Part shown: one piece after another, positions 1-11,205 of the stretch
Layout of the letters: every line of letters begins with the position of its first letter
Numbering within the stretch: position 1 is the first letter of the stretch
NCBI RefSeq assembly: GCF_042186555.1
Contig: NC_133326.1
Span: 587,530,119-587,594,118 of the forward strand
Direction: 5' to 3'
Source of the DNA: Aquarana catesbeiana
Lineage: Eukaryota; Chordata; Amphibia; Anura; Ranidae
Length of the DNA: 64,000 nt
Position numbers and translations under genes: made by a program
Notes under the pieces: model-generated
What the model was told of the DNA's origin: nothing
Databases searched by the model: none
What the model saw: only the letters and a program-made list of their open reading frames with translations

Positions 1-27
1 TGAAGGGCCTTATCATTCGGCCCCGAT

Positions 28-1998
28 TTGGATTCAGTTCTTTACAAAACTGCAGATAAAAAGAAGTCCTTTCCTGTCGAGAAGAAGAAACAGCCAGTCA
101 AAGTTTTTTTTCTTCCTCAAAGGGCTCAGGAACAAACTAACAAACCTCAACAGAAAAAAAAAATTGGTCAGGGCAGAGGGGAAAAGGCAAAGGAAAGGTC
201 CTTTTCCATCCTCCTGCTTCAACCAGCAAAACACAATGACAGCCTGTTACAAGTGGGAGGAAGGCTTCAAAATTTTCTTCCCTATTGGGCAAGCATGACG
301 GAAAACCAGTATATTATGAGCATGCTGTCCCAAGGTTACAAAATAGAATTTTCGATTCACCCCCCAGAAAGGTACTTTGTAACAAGCCTACCAAGAGATG
401 CAACAAAGGCCCTAGCTATGAAGAACCTGTTAAAGGATCTAAGGCAAGAAGGGGTTGTTACTCGGGTACCACTCGGGGAACGTTATCAGGGTTTCTATAC
501 CCATATATTTCTGATAAAAAAAACATCCGGAAGTTTACGATTAATCCTCAGCTTAAAACCACTAAACAGATCAGTCCTATACAAGAGGTTTCGTGTGGAC
601 TCTATCTTCACGGTCAGAAACCTATTGACCAAGTAATGTTTAATGGCATCGATTGACCTACGAGATGCCTATCTGCACATCCCTATAGCCCCTCAATCTC
701 AAAAATTCCTAAGGATGGCGATAAACATGGGGAACGAGGTGCTACATCTGCAATTCAAGGCCCTTTCCTTTGGCCTTTCTTCTGCCCAGCGAATATTTAC
801 AAAGGTGATGGCAGAAGCCCTCGCACCTCTCCGCCTTCAAGGAGTCACAGTAATCCCGTACCTGGACGACCTGCTCTTCTTTGCCCCTTTCAGGGAGAAA
901 TTGTTAGAAGACCTGGGCAAGGCCCGCAGTCATTTAGAAACCTTGGGTTGGATTGTGAATGTTCAGAAGTCAAACTTCAATCCAGCTCAACAAGTACAAT
1001 TTCTGGGGTACCAAATAAGCTCAGTGAAGCAAAGAATTTTTCTTCCAGAAGAGAAAAAAAAAATCTAAGTGCAAAATATCATAGCTATGCTACAGACAAA
1101 TCAGGAAATGTCAGTCAGAAGGGTTATGTCAGACCTAGGAACTTTAACCTCGACTATGCCAGCCATTCAATGGGCAAGGCTACATTTCAGACCTCTTCAG
1201 AGTTTCCTCCTAAAGGCATGGAACCACAGGACAGAATCTCTGGACTCAAAGGTAAAGATTCCCACCAGAGTCAAACGATCGCTTTGGTAGTGGAGAAATC
1301 GGGCAATTCTGTCAATAGGCCTACTATGGTCATTCCCAATAGAAAAAGTGGTGACGACGGATGCCAACGTGTGGGGATGGGGGGCCCACATGGATCAGAA
1401 CTTAGCACAGGGAGAATGGTCTCGGTCCGAGGCAAAAGGGTCCTCAAATTGGAGGGAACTAAGGGCAGTTGCCTTAGCATTGGATGCCTTCTCTCCAATC
1501 CTCCAAGGTTTCCATGTCCAGATTCTATCAGACAACGTCACTTCCATAGCCTACCTGAACAAGCAGGGAGGCACAAGAAGCAAAACTCTCCAGTTGCTGG
1601 CATCAAAGATCCTAGAGTGGGCGGAAAATCATTTGCTGTCCTTATCTGCATTCCACCTCAAAGGCACACTAAACGTAGTGTCAGATTTTCTGAGCAGGAG
1701 AAGAATTCAGGAGGCAGAATGGAGCTTGAATCCAGAAATTTTTGCAATGGTCACCAGAGCCTGGGGCCATCTGCAGGTGGACCTGTTTGCGTCAGAAGAA
1801 AATGCACAGCTCCCGCTTTTCTTTTCCATTCACAGAAACAACAGTTCTCAAGGGATAGATGCCTTGGCACATGCTTGGAACTTTCATCTGGGTTACGCCT
1901 TTCCCCCGTTCCAGCTAATTCCGTTAGTATTGAGGAAAATACAAAAGGAAAAGGTGTACGTAATCCTGATTACTCCATTCTGGCCAAAAAGAGCTTAG
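28..1998 (+). pseudogene. DIRS RT / RNase H / methylase-like polyprotein, broken by stops
   Basis: One reading frame runs through the whole stretch, with in-frame stops at 634-636, 1066-1068 and 1288-1290 and a terminal stop at 1996-1998. The RT part shows DLRDAY after the first stop and the catalytic YLDD box at 859-870. RNase H follows, with TDANVWGWG from about 1357, a later WREL and LSDN, matching the acidic active-site pattern. The C-terminal part (VDLFAS, then PFWPKRA) resembles the region after RNase H in DIRS elements. The frame is preserved but cannot give a full protein, so this is a fairly young relic. A gypsy-like element is the alternative, but the downstream tyrosine recombinase argues against it. 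Confidence 0.85.
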
Positions 1999-2032
1999 TT
2001 TAGCACGTTCTGCAGATGGCAGTCAAACCATT

Positions 2033-3136
2033 TTGGCAGCTACCTCTCCGACAAGATTTACTTCTGCAGGGTCCGATACATCACCTGGATGTGGCCAGAC
2101 TAAGCCTCACCGCCTGGTATCTGAGGAGCAGTTGTTAAGGGACAAAAGTCTGTCAGAATCCTTAGTAACCACTTTACTTTCCAGTAGAAAGACAGTAACT
2201 AGTAGCATTTATGCTAAATATTGGAAGATCTACAACTCCTGGTGTCGTTCAAGAAATAGAAGTGTAGAAAATTTGGTGTTCATATTGGAATTCCTACAAA
2301 ATGGCGCAGACAAGGTCCTTGCAGTCAGCACACTTAAGGTGCAAGTGGCTGCATTTGGGAGTTTTTCTGGAGAGACCAGTCTCTTCTGAGCACAAGATTT
2401 TTTTAAGGCAATTACTAGATCTAGACCAACTCCAACTGAGCACTTTCCCAAGTGGGATCTATCAGTGGTCCTACAAGCCCTCACAAAGGAACCTTTTGAA
2501 CTGTTACAAGCAATATCTCTAAGAAATCTAACCTTTAAGACTTTATTTCTAGTTGCAATCACATTGGCAAGGAGAATTAGTGAACTGCACGCCCTATTGG
2601 TTAAAGAACCTTTCTTATCCATCTACCCAGATAGGATTATACTTAAAACAGATCTGGGATTTTTACCAAAAGTAGCGTCAGTTCACAACAGATCGCAGGA
2701 GATCATCCTACCAACCTTTTGCTCAAACCCTTCGGGGGAAAAAGAGAGCTAATTTCACAATTTGGATGTAAGAAGAACTCTATTACATTACATTGAAGTG
2801 ACAAAGGATTTTAAGTCTTCAGACTGTTTGTACTTTTTTCAGGCAAAAAGAAGGGCCACCAAGCATCAAAGGGGTCAATTGCTAGATGGCTTAAATCCGC
2901 TATTCTGGCAGCCTACTCTGTCGGGGCTATCTCCACTGCTGGGGATTCAAGCACATTCTACCAGGGCTCAGGCCATTACATGGGCAGAAAAAGCTAGTGC
3001 CACCCCAGATCAAATTTGTAAGGCGGCTATATGGTCAAGTTATTTAACGTTTGTCCATCATTACAGACTGGATCTTCTGTCAGCAAATGATAAGACTTTT
3101 GGCAGAAAGGTCCTGCAGGCTGTGGTCCCTCCCTAG
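2033..3136 (+). pseudogene. DIRS tyrosine recombinase, broken by stops
   Basis: A single frame is interrupted by stops at 2387-2389 and 2750-2752. Catalytic residues of the tyrosine recombinase family can be placed: the first Arg in ARRISELHAL (codon 2570-2572 or 2573-2575), the H-x-x-R box in AHSTRA (His 2954-2956, Arg 2963-2965), and the nucleophile Tyr at 3062-3064 within VHHYRLD. In the family this enzyme inserts a circular cDNA by recombination. The start codon is uncertain because the frame may begin before 2033 and overlap the RT frame, as is common in DIRS. The core residues survive, so only the two stops clearly kill it. Confidence 0.82.
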
Positions 3137-3150
3137 TTAGGTTTCCTCTC

Positions 3151-3460
3151 AGGTGCTGTCCTGAAAGACGTTTGGGGAAAAATCAAGTTAGACTTACAGG
3201 TAACTGATTTTCCAGGAGTCTTTCAGGACAGCAACAACCCACCCTTATTGTTTGATTTTATACTGTGACTAACCATATTCTGATTATGTGTTCCAGCTTG
3301 GGCCGGAGGTTCTCTATTACTACTGGCAACATGTGGAAAGGAGCCTCCTTTTAAGATTTGATGGAGGTGTGTTTCCTGTCGACAAGTGGGAGGAGCAACT
3401 CTCCCAGGTGCTGTCCTGAAAGACTCCTGGAAAACAAGTTACCGGTAAGTCTAACTTGAA
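3151..3460 (+). repeat. DIRS internal complementary region and right terminal repeat
   Basis: Bases 3183-3233 and 3409-3459 are inverted copies of about 51 bases with roughly three mismatches. A shorter direct copy of the outer end (AGGTGCTGTCCTGAAAGAC) lies at about 3152-3170 and again at about 3406-3424. In DIRS elements an internal complementary region templates circularisation by pairing with both termini, and this arrangement fits. The left terminal repeat would lie outside the window. Confidence 0.7.
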
Positions 3461-3798
3461 TTTTTGTTCCAAAGTCCCCTAATCCTCTGGCATTTCCACC
3501 ATGTATGTATCATCGACCCTCTTATGCCACAGCGTCTGAAACATTGAGAGGAGGAGGAGGGAAACATTTTGGCAAGCCTAGTTGGGACTAGGTACCATCT
3601 TGTTAGTACTTTGAGGTTTGCTTCCATCAGGGAAATGTTATACAGACCCCTGGTGGAGCGAAAAAATCCCAGCTGTCCTAAAGATCGCTCTCCCATGCCC
3701 GCATATTTGGCAGTTAGGAGCTGTCAGAGGCCAGTGACAAGTAGATTGTGGATATCCCCCCTCTTCTCTGTGGCTTGACCACACCACTGCTCGTATGC

Positions 3799-4109
3799 AG
3801 ACAAAACAGGGAAGGTGGTTCACCGCTCAGGTAGACTTGCTCCCAGGTGTGTGTTGAGTAGATCCTTCAGAGGAGGGGGGGAGTCCCAGGTGCTGGCTAA
3901 ATGCAAATTGAAGCAAGGTTTGGAACAAGAGAATCTGGATGCCGCACACTGGATGAAGTTGAAAATTCTTCTTTATTGTAAAAATGGGATCATCAAAAAT
4001 ACAGGACAATCAGGCAGATGGTACAGACCCACTGACGCGTTTCGCACTCTAGTTTGAGTGCTTACTCATAGCTAGTGTGCGGCATCCAGATTCTCTTGTT
4101 CCAAACCTT
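3799..4109 (-). mobile_element. SINE-like foldback insertion with hammerhead-type motif
   Basis: The 311-base insert interrupts the L1 relic and is flanked by an exact 16-base direct repeat (ACCACTGCTCGTATGC at 3783-3798 and 4110-4125), a clear target duplication. Inside, 3915-3950 and 4074-4109 are perfect 36-base inverted copies. Between them on the minus strand lies a motif resembling the 3' half of a Penelope-type hammerhead ribozyme. No coding capacity is present. A long, variable target duplication suggests retroposition rather than cut-and-paste. I infer a non-autonomous relative of Penelope-like elements. Confidence 0.65.
4031..4076 (-). ncRNA. hammerhead-ribozyme-like motif (3' half well preserved)
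   Basis: On the minus strand, a 6-base-pair stem (GCACTC at complement 4056-4061, GAGTGC at complement 4044-4049, six-base loop) is followed directly by GAAAC and then GC-GTC, the order of stem II, the GAAA core, a very short stem III and the cleavage triplet. Flanking CACT and AGTG could form stem I. The CUGAUGA core is not intact; the sequence there reads CTATGAGTAA. It may be a diverged variant or a dead ribozyme. Confidence 0.4.
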
Positions 4110-6844
4110 ACCACTGCTCGTATGCCGTTAATCTCGGGGAGAGGGGTCGGGTTTACTCTTCCATAGAGAATGCAGAAAATTAGATATTTGCAAGAACCTA
4201 AACCTCTCGGATGGAGGCATCTCCAGTTTGCATTTACAGTAGCTAAGCGAGAGTGGTCCCTGAGGAGTGAGGAAGTGTCCAATGTGGTATAACTCCTTGT
4301 CCAACCACCAGCTGAAGGCCCTGATGACCATTCCTGGGGGAATTTGGAGTTGTAAAATATATGCACTAGTGGTTGCATTTCAGATGTTAAGGAGGGGAGG
4401 CCTCTCAGGTCATCCCACAGTGCCATGGAGTAGGATAATGTTGGGGACAAAATAGGTGGACGATCCTTAGGAGGGCACCAGTACAGGAAATCTAGCGTAT
4501 ATGTGGGAACTGTTTGCGTTTCTACCTGCACCCAATCAGGTTTTTCCATGCAGGGGTATAAGACCGAAAGTTGAGCCAATCGTGCCGCTTGGTAATACCA
4601 CAGTAAATTGGGAACCCCTAGCCCTCCCTGGGACCTCGGGCGGAATTGCACCTGTCGTGATGAGCGGTGTCCAGAAGATCCCCAGATGAAATTGATTATT
4701 TTCCTTTAAAAGTTCCATAGGTGATCCTTTCTGATTGGGATTGGGAGGAAGCGAAAGAGATGGAGCAATCTAGGAAGTAGTGTCATCTTAACTGAGTTTA
4801 TCCTGCCTAGCCAGGATATCTCATGGAGCGCCCAACCCTTAAGATCAGCTTCTAGTTTTTTTTATAAATTGGGGGATAGTTAGCTGAATACAATTGTTCA
4901 GTCCTAGAGGAGAGGTTGATCCCTAGATAGCGTATAACCAAATCACTCCATTCAAAATTGAAAGAGCTGCTTAGATGTGCCGCTGCTGATTACGGAACTG
5001 AGATGTTTAACACTTGAGATTTAGAGAGATTGACATGTAAGCCTGAGACCCTAGCAAAATCTTCCAGCAGTTTGTAGGTGTTTGGGAGAGAGATGACCGG
5101 TAATGTCAGGAATAACAAGTCATCCGCAAATAGGGCAAACGTGTGTTTGTGAATCGCATTAGATCCATTTGATATCCGGATGGGTGCGAATTGCTATAGC
5201 CAGAGTTTCAATTTGTATTACAAACATTAGGGGCAAAAGGGAGCAGCCTTGTCTAGTTCCTCTAGCAATCTTGATAGGCTCCAAATAATATCCCTGGAGG
5301 CGAACTCAAGCTTTTAAATAACCCATGAAGTTATGACCAAAACCCCAGCGGCGCATAATCATGAAGAGATAATTCCAGGAGAACGAATCAAAAGGCTTCT
5401 GGAGATTGATCGACAGAAGCAAGCCCTCCTGATGTCTTCCTCCATTCTTTCCCGTCTGTAGGAGGGAGATAATGTTGATCGCTCTTCTGATCTGGTCTGA
5501 ACCCTGTCTGCCCGGGATAAAACCGACTTGGTCCATATTAACATACAGACTGATAAAGGTGGCTATACTATTTGCAAGGGTTTTGGTCAAGTTCTTCATG
5601 TCATTGTTAATCAAGGAAAAAGGTCTATAGTTTACCACTTCTCCCTGATCTTTATTTGGTTTGGGGATTACAGATATAAAGGCTGAATTGAGATGGCTAT
5701 CAAGGGGTACACCCTTGCTTTTGGAGTTAAAGAGGCGAGTTAAGTGGGGCGCTAGATGCGGTGCAAACGTTTTATAAAGAAGCCGTCCAGGCCAGGGGCA
5801 GATCCCCGCTTTAAGTTTTTAATGACTAGCAACACCCTCTTCCTCTGATATGACGGCCTCTAATCTATCCCAATGTCGATCTTCCAGTACTGGGATTGAA
5901 AGAGAGTCTAAAAATTAGGTCATTTGGGATACGTTTCCATTGTTACCTGCACTGTATAATTTCTCATAGAATGCATGGAAAGATTCCATAATGCGCCGCA
6001 TGTTTAGTGTAGGGACCCCTCCTGATACTCGAATTTTAGGCAGAGAGTGCGTACGTACCTGGGGTGATAGCTTAGAGGCCAACATTGGGACTATTTTATC
6101 GCACTGGTGATATAATTTAGCCCCGCTCCAACAAATGTTCTTTTCTGCTCTGGCTGTAACAGTCAGATTTAGAGAAAGTCTGGCTGCATCTAGTTGATCT
6201 GTGGTGACACTTGTAGGGTCTCGCTTGTGTTTGTTTCGCATGGTTATGGATGCCTTCTCCAGTCTTTCAATGTCAACTAACCTCTCCCGTTTAACCTGTG
6301 TAGTAATCTGAATAAGTTTGCCTTGTATCATTGATTTATGTGCGGCTCAGAGAGTTTCTGCGGACACCAACTCCACATTATTAAGGAGAAAATTTTACTT
6401 GATAGCTTTCTAAATTTTCATCACTCTGATCCGGTCACTGAGAATTGATTCGTTTATTCTCAAATTGGGAGATGCCTGGTGCCTGAAACTTCTGTGCAGT
6501 GTGAGCAGTACTATAGAATGATCTGACCAAACCGTATCTCTAATGGAAGGTCTTGCTATAGCTGGGATTTGAGACGTGGGTAAGAAGATATGGTCAGTCC
6601 TAGGGTGGGCTCGAGAAGTGGATGTAATCCCGTTTAGTAGGGCTCATCTCTCTCCAGGCATCAGCTAAACCATACTGGAAAATCAGTTTGGCAATTTTGA
6701 GACTTCTTTTAGGCGGGTGAGTAAGCTTAGAGCCAGGGGGTCTAGATGTGTCAAGTACCTGGTCAAAGGCTGCGTTTGTCTTCCCCGTATGTAACGGTTC
6801 CACCCACCAAGGGGTCTAATTTTTGGAGGATCAGTCTATAATTA

Positions 6845-7642
6845 TAATGGTAGGTTTATTTTAACAGTGAGAGACAGAATAACAACAAAAATATCCAGAA
6901 AAAAGCATTTCAAAAACATTTTATAAATTGATTTGCATTTTAATGAGTGAAATGAAGATTTGCTCCCCTATCAATCGTCAAGATTTCTGGCTCCCAGGTG
7001 TCTTCTATACAGGTAACAAGCTGAGATTAGGAGCACTCTCCTGTTACCTGTATAAAAGACATCTATCCACAGAAGCAATCAATCAGATTACAATCTCTCC
7101 ACCATGGCCAAGACCAAAGAGCTGTCCAAGGATGTCAGGGGCAAGATTGTAGACCTACACAAGGCTGGAATGGGCTACAAGACCATCGCCAAGCAGCTTG
7201 GTGAGAGGGTGAAAACAGTTGGTGCAATTATTCGCAAATGATAAAAACACAAAATAACTGTCAATCACCCTCGGTGATTGTGGGTCATGGATGGGTATTC
7301 CAGCATGACAATAACCCAAAATACACGGCCATGGCAACAAATAAGTGGCTCAAGAAGAAGCACATTAAATTCCCGGAGTGGCCTAGCCAGTCTCCAGACC
7401 CTTATCCCATAAAAAAAAAATATGTGGAGGGTGAAGGTTTGAGTTGCCAAACATCAGCCTCGAAACCTTTATGACTTAGAGAAGATCTGCAAACAGGAGT
7501 GGGACAAAATCCCTCCTGAGATGTGTGCAAACCTGGTGGCCTACTACAAGAAATGTCTGACCTCTGTATTTGCCAAGATGGGTTTTGCCACCAAGTACGA
7601 AGTCATGTTTTGTGAAGGGGTCAAATTCCTTATTTCACTCAT
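6845..7642 (+). pseudogene. Tc1-like transposon relic with internally deleted transposase
   Basis: The transposase begins at the ATG at 7104 with a Tc1 paired-type DNA-binding start (MAKTKELSKDVRGKIVDLH) and stops after the first helix-turn-helix at about 7240. A large internal deletion joins this to the C-terminal catalytic region: FQHDN-like sequence near 7300 and the SPDPYPI segment near 7400, where the usual glutamate has been lost in an A-rich stretch. The tail (7505-7600) reads like the end of Tc1 transposases. The left flank has an AT-rich arm starting near 6850. The right arm is cut by a rep1 fragment. Confidence 0.75.
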
Positions 7643-7866
7643 AAACCGCTTCAGCCCTGGAAGTATTTACCCCCTTAATGACCAGGCCATTTTTTGCGAT
7701 ACGGCACTGCATCAATTTAACTGACAATTGCGTGGTTGTGCAGCATTGTACCCAAACAAAATTGATTTCCTTTTTTTCCCCACAAATAGAGCTTTCTTTT
7801 GGTGGTATTTGATCACCCCTGCGGTTTTTATGTTTTGCGCTATAAACAAAAAAAGAGCAGTTTTGA
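7643..7866 (+). repeat. rep1 fragment (truncated)
   Basis: This matches the start of the rep1 copy at 17005 nearly base for base (AACCGCTTCAGCCCTGGAAG, then the ACAAATAGAGCTTTCTTTT block). Only the first ~225 bases are present. It lies between a Tc1 relic and an L2 LINE. Confidence 0.7.
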
Positions 7867-9155
7867 GGTTCTTCATCCACCACCCTCTCTCTGTCCCTCT
7901 CCTCATTTGAAGCTCGCTGTATTCGTATATTTTCTCCAGTTTCGTTGAGAATTGCTTTGATCTATCGGCCTCCTGGACCGGTATCCAGCTTCCTTGACAA
8001 CTTCTCTCCCTGGCTACCCTACTTTCTCTCTTCTGAAAGCCCAACAATCATTCTTGGTGACTTCAACATCCCTGTTAATCTTAACACAACCGCTACTTCT
8101 AAATTTCTGAAACTAACCTCCTCTTTTGACCTGAAACAATGGGCAAACGCTTCTACTCACTCTGTTGGCAACTGCATTGACCTCATATTCTCCTACCTAT
8201 GCACTCCACACAACCTCTCCAACATTCCTTTTCCTTTCTCTGATCAGCACATTATTAGTTTTAATCCTTGTCTTCCTCCTCTTTGCCTTCCAACTACCAA
8301 ACAATTAGTCGTAGAAACCTTCGCCATCTTTACCCTTCTGTTCTTTTTTTCTGCTACAAATTGTCTCTATGCCAAAATCTCATCCTTGTCCTACCCCAAC
8401 CTGGCCACTTCTATCTACAACAGTTCACTGTCATCCACTCTGGATACCTTGGCCCTCCTCACTACGCACAGAATCAGGCCGTGACCGCTACAACCCTGGC
8501 AGACAGACATTACCAAAAGCCTCAAAAAACAGAGCCGTGCTATTAAACATCTGTGGCGTAAGACAAAGTCACAGCAAGATTTAAGCCAATATAAATCTGC
8601 CCTCCAAATATACCATTCCTGTCTCCACACTGCCAAACAGATTTACTTTATCACTCTCATTAACACCCTCTAACACAGTCCCCATCAGCTCTTTTCTACC
8701 TTTACTGCTCTACTTTGTCCGCCATTACCTCCACCCACTAACTTACTCAATGCCCAGGAGATTGCTAATCACTTTAAAAATAAGATTGAGACAATTTGTC
8801 TCGAGATCTCCTCCCCTCTACAGGTATTTCCCTCACTTTACACTCTTTGTCCTCCTGTACAATCAAAACTCTTGTTTAACCCAACTACTACAGAGGAAGT
8901 TAATAAACTTTTTTCTAATGCCCACCTAACCTCCTGGACCCCGTTCCTTCTCAAATACTACAGTCACCCTCTGACTCTATCCTACACTCTTTAACTCATA
9001 TCTTCAACTTCTTCCTCTCTACTGGCATCTTCCCCAACCCTCTGAAACATGCACTAGTCACTCCCATACCAAAAAAGGCCTCACTGGACCCCACCAATCT
9101 TAACAACCTAAGACCCATCTCCGTGCTCCCTTTTGCCTCCAAACTCCTTGAGATG
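7867..9155 (+). pseudogene. L2-type LINE, 5' segment (endonuclease and RT start)
   Basis: The frame from 7945 encodes part of an AP-type endonuclease: IYRPPGP, then the active-site-like IILGDFNIPV and the later SDQHIISF. Past about 8500 the frame is broken, but RT entry motifs survive near 9070-9150 (KASLDPTNLNNLRPIS, then VLPFASKLLE). This order and wording fit L2/CR1-group LINEs. The element is split at 9155 by a Penelope-like sequence and resumes near 11206. Confidence 0.78.
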
Positions 9156-9229
9156 CAGAGATGCATTAAGTTAAAACATGTGATGGAATCGCAGATGTTG
9201 GCTTTTTTAATGGCTTTTTCTCTTGTAAA

Positions 9230-9650
9230 AAATGCATCTGTTGTAGGACTGTTAATACAATCAATAGGGAAATTACCAGTGTTTCTAATTTAGATAATGA
9301 AACATTTGAGATTGATAAATTAATCGCTTGTAATTCAACCTATGTAGTTTATTTGCACTGGTGCCCATGCGGATTGCACTATATGGGAAGAACAAAACGA
9401 CAATTAAAAGTTCGAGTGTCAGAACACATAACCAACATAAAAAATGGCTACAAATTTCAGTGTGTCCCTACATTTCAAGGAAAAACATCATCAGGACCCA
9501 TCCTTGCTTCAATTTTGTGGGACTGACCATGTCTCCCCCTCATGGAGGGGATCTAATCAGGTTAGAGATCTCTCTCAGAGAGAGAAACTAAGTGGATATT
9601 TCTTTTAAAAAGTCTTCAGCCAAGAGAATTAAATATAGAGTTGGACTTAA
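9230..9650 (+). pseudogene. Penelope-like GIY-YIG endonuclease domain, broken
   Basis: Around 9345-9425 one frame reads VVYLHWCPCGLHYMGRTKR, with a paired Cys-x-Cys and a Tyr-x-Gly-Arg-Thr-Lys run, followed by RVSEHI. This is how the GIY-YIG-like nuclease at the C-terminus of Penelope-like proteins looks. The frame later breaks, and recognisable family sequence (SLSEREKLSGYF, then LKSLQPRELNIE) appears in other frames up to about 9650. Penelope elements use this nuclease with an upstream RT, which is absent here. Confidence 0.6.
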
Positions 9651-10207
9651 ATTGCTTCATTAATAATTAAAAAAAAAATCCTTTTTTTAAAAAAATCCTC
9701 TTTAATTCCTTTAATTTTAATTTTATTATCATTTTATTGTCATTTTGACCCTCATTATCATGTTGTGACATTGCACAGATACCACTTCTAACGCACCTAT
9801 TAGTATTTAAGGTAATTTATAGCGGAGGCTATAGGCTAATCATGTTAATTTTATTAACATTATTTCATCATTTGATTTAAGGAGGACCATGGTTAATACC
9901 TTTAGGTGCTTATATAAGTGAGGATTGGGCTCCCCCCTTTCCATCAATATATAACTTTATAATGATTGCAATAATCTTTTTAAGTGAAAAGTCTTTTTAA
10001 GTGAAAGATTTTTTGCTTAGTAATCTTTCGGTAGTATCCAGAAGCATCACATGTTTTAACTTAATGCATCTCTGTGTTTTTCTGATACTGTGAATTCACT
10101 GTATTGTGCTTGCGGGGACACGGGATGCACGCATGTGCTTTAGTATTACTTCCGCCAGCAATTGGTACGGGGGTATAAGGGGAAGGTTGCCATGCCAAAC
10201 AGCCAAT

Positions 10208-10241
10208 CCTGTAAAGAAGTCGATGTGACAAAACATGTCGG
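10208..10241 (+). ncRNA. degenerate hammerhead-ribozyme-like core of a Penelope-like element
   Basis: The run CCTGTAAAGAAGTC, then GATG, TGAC, AAAAC and ATGTCGG has the spacing of a hammerhead: core, short stem II (GTC with GAC), A-rich core, short stem III and the GTC cleavage triplet. The CUGAUGA core is mutated and GAAA has become AAAA, so it should be inactive. Its position in the non-coding end of a Penelope-like element is the main support. Confidence 0.35.
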
Positions 10242-11205
10242 AGGCGTGGCTGTACGGCAACCTATCATCTGAGATTAACTTGTGACGTGCTGAGCTGTAT
10301 GTGCTGATCACCAGTCGGCGGAGACCACCTCGCGCTGCTGAGGATCCAACGAGGGGATAAGGGTGAGGTTAATACTGCATCCCGGGTCTGCCATGACCAT
10401 AATACAACTCTACAGCCGGGTCACATGAAGTTTTCGTTTGTGGCTTGTTTCCATTACAAGAGCGTGAGTACAATGATTGAAGCGCCCATTTTAAATAATT
10501 GTTTTATACGTTATCACACTATTATCATAGCATTATCATTTCTTTCATGTGGATATACTTGATGAGTATTGCTGCTTACTGAAGGATTTCACCTGCTGCA
10601 AATACGGTTTCATTCACTTTGGCTAGCCCCTGGGAGGCTAAATCTCTGCTTATTGGCCGAGCATGAGAATGCAAGGCAAATTTTTCCGGTGAGTGCGGCA
10701 CCGTAAGAGTGGATCACAGTCATGGATGGTGTGGTGGAAGACGTTGATTGCATGGAAAAGTTGTTTCATTCACTTTTTCTGACACTGAATATGTTGCATG
10801 GACTTTGACTCATCCATATTTATTTTTTCTTTATGTCACCATTTTTAATATGAGCTGTTGTCACTATTTATTTGCCTAATTATTCATTTGCATAATATTT
10901 TGAAGCAAAAAATCCCTACCTGTAGTGGGAGGGCACATTGGATGTTTACTACACAAATTCATCATCATCAGTGAGTGTGTCATTATATATCGCATAATTT
11001 TTTACACTGATTCACTTCTTTATTGTATTCAGTTAATTTGTCATTTAGCGCCACTATTTCCATTGGGGATCAGTCATTTCATTTATTATTTAGACTAGTT
11101 GGCAGCTTCATTAATTATCACTAATTATTGGTTTGATCTTGTCCATAAGCGCAGTGGGGGAGTCATTATAGTGCTTTGGTGCGCGGCACTTGAACACCGT
11201 TTTTT

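Larger units (their letters stand above)
1..3460 (+). mobile_element. DIRS-type tyrosine-recombinase retrotransposon, decayed, 5' part outside the window
   Basis: The order is reverse transcriptase, RNase H, a methylase-like region, tyrosine recombinase, then a short non-coding tail with inverted complementary repeats. This is the DIRS layout and differs from LTR elements, which use a DDE integrase. The left end is cut by the window start. The right end near 3460 abuts an antisense L1, so the element may sit inside that L1. DIRS elements integrate by recombinase and leave no target duplication, and none is seen. The coding parts are interrupted only by single stops, without obvious frameshifts. 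Confidence 0.85.
3466..6838 (-). pseudogene. L1-type LINE ORF2 relic, antisense to slc23a2
   Basis: Read on the minus strand, the order from high to low coordinates is a piece of endonuclease (6600-6803), the linker before the polymerase (5915-6331), RT start motifs NYRPFSLINND and GFIPGRQ (5306-5638), an FADDLLLFL active-site box near 5118-5140, the post-RT region with GGLGVPNL (4049-4651), and the C-terminal zinc-knuckle-like tail with HTWW (3451-3696). Many frameshifts and stops break it, and the 5' end is truncated in the endonuclease. It carries an insertion at 3799-4109, and its 3' end is cut by the DIRS element. Confidence 0.85.
9156..11205 (+). mobile_element. Penelope-like element fragment inserted in the L2 LINE
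   Basis: The 2.05-kb block separates two parts of one L2 LINE. It contains a GIY-YIG-type C-terminal domain (see 9230-9650) followed by long non-coding sequence. About 30 bases at 9156-9184 recur inverted at 10045-10073 (GATGCATTAAGTTAAAACAT and its complement), as expected for the terminal repeats of Penelope elements. A degenerate hammerhead-like core lies at 10208-10241. The reverse transcriptase is missing, so the copy is incomplete or rearranged. The exact right border is uncertain. Confidence 0.6.

Noticed and set aside
948..2003. 351-codon frame over the DIRS element
   Set aside because: It is the +3 shadow of the RT/RNase H frame; the conserved motifs lie in the other frame.
1..3460. 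Endogenous retrovirus
   Set aside because: RT plus RNase H could suggest one, but there is no protease, DDE integrase, envelope or LTR, and a tyrosine recombinase with complementary repeats is present.
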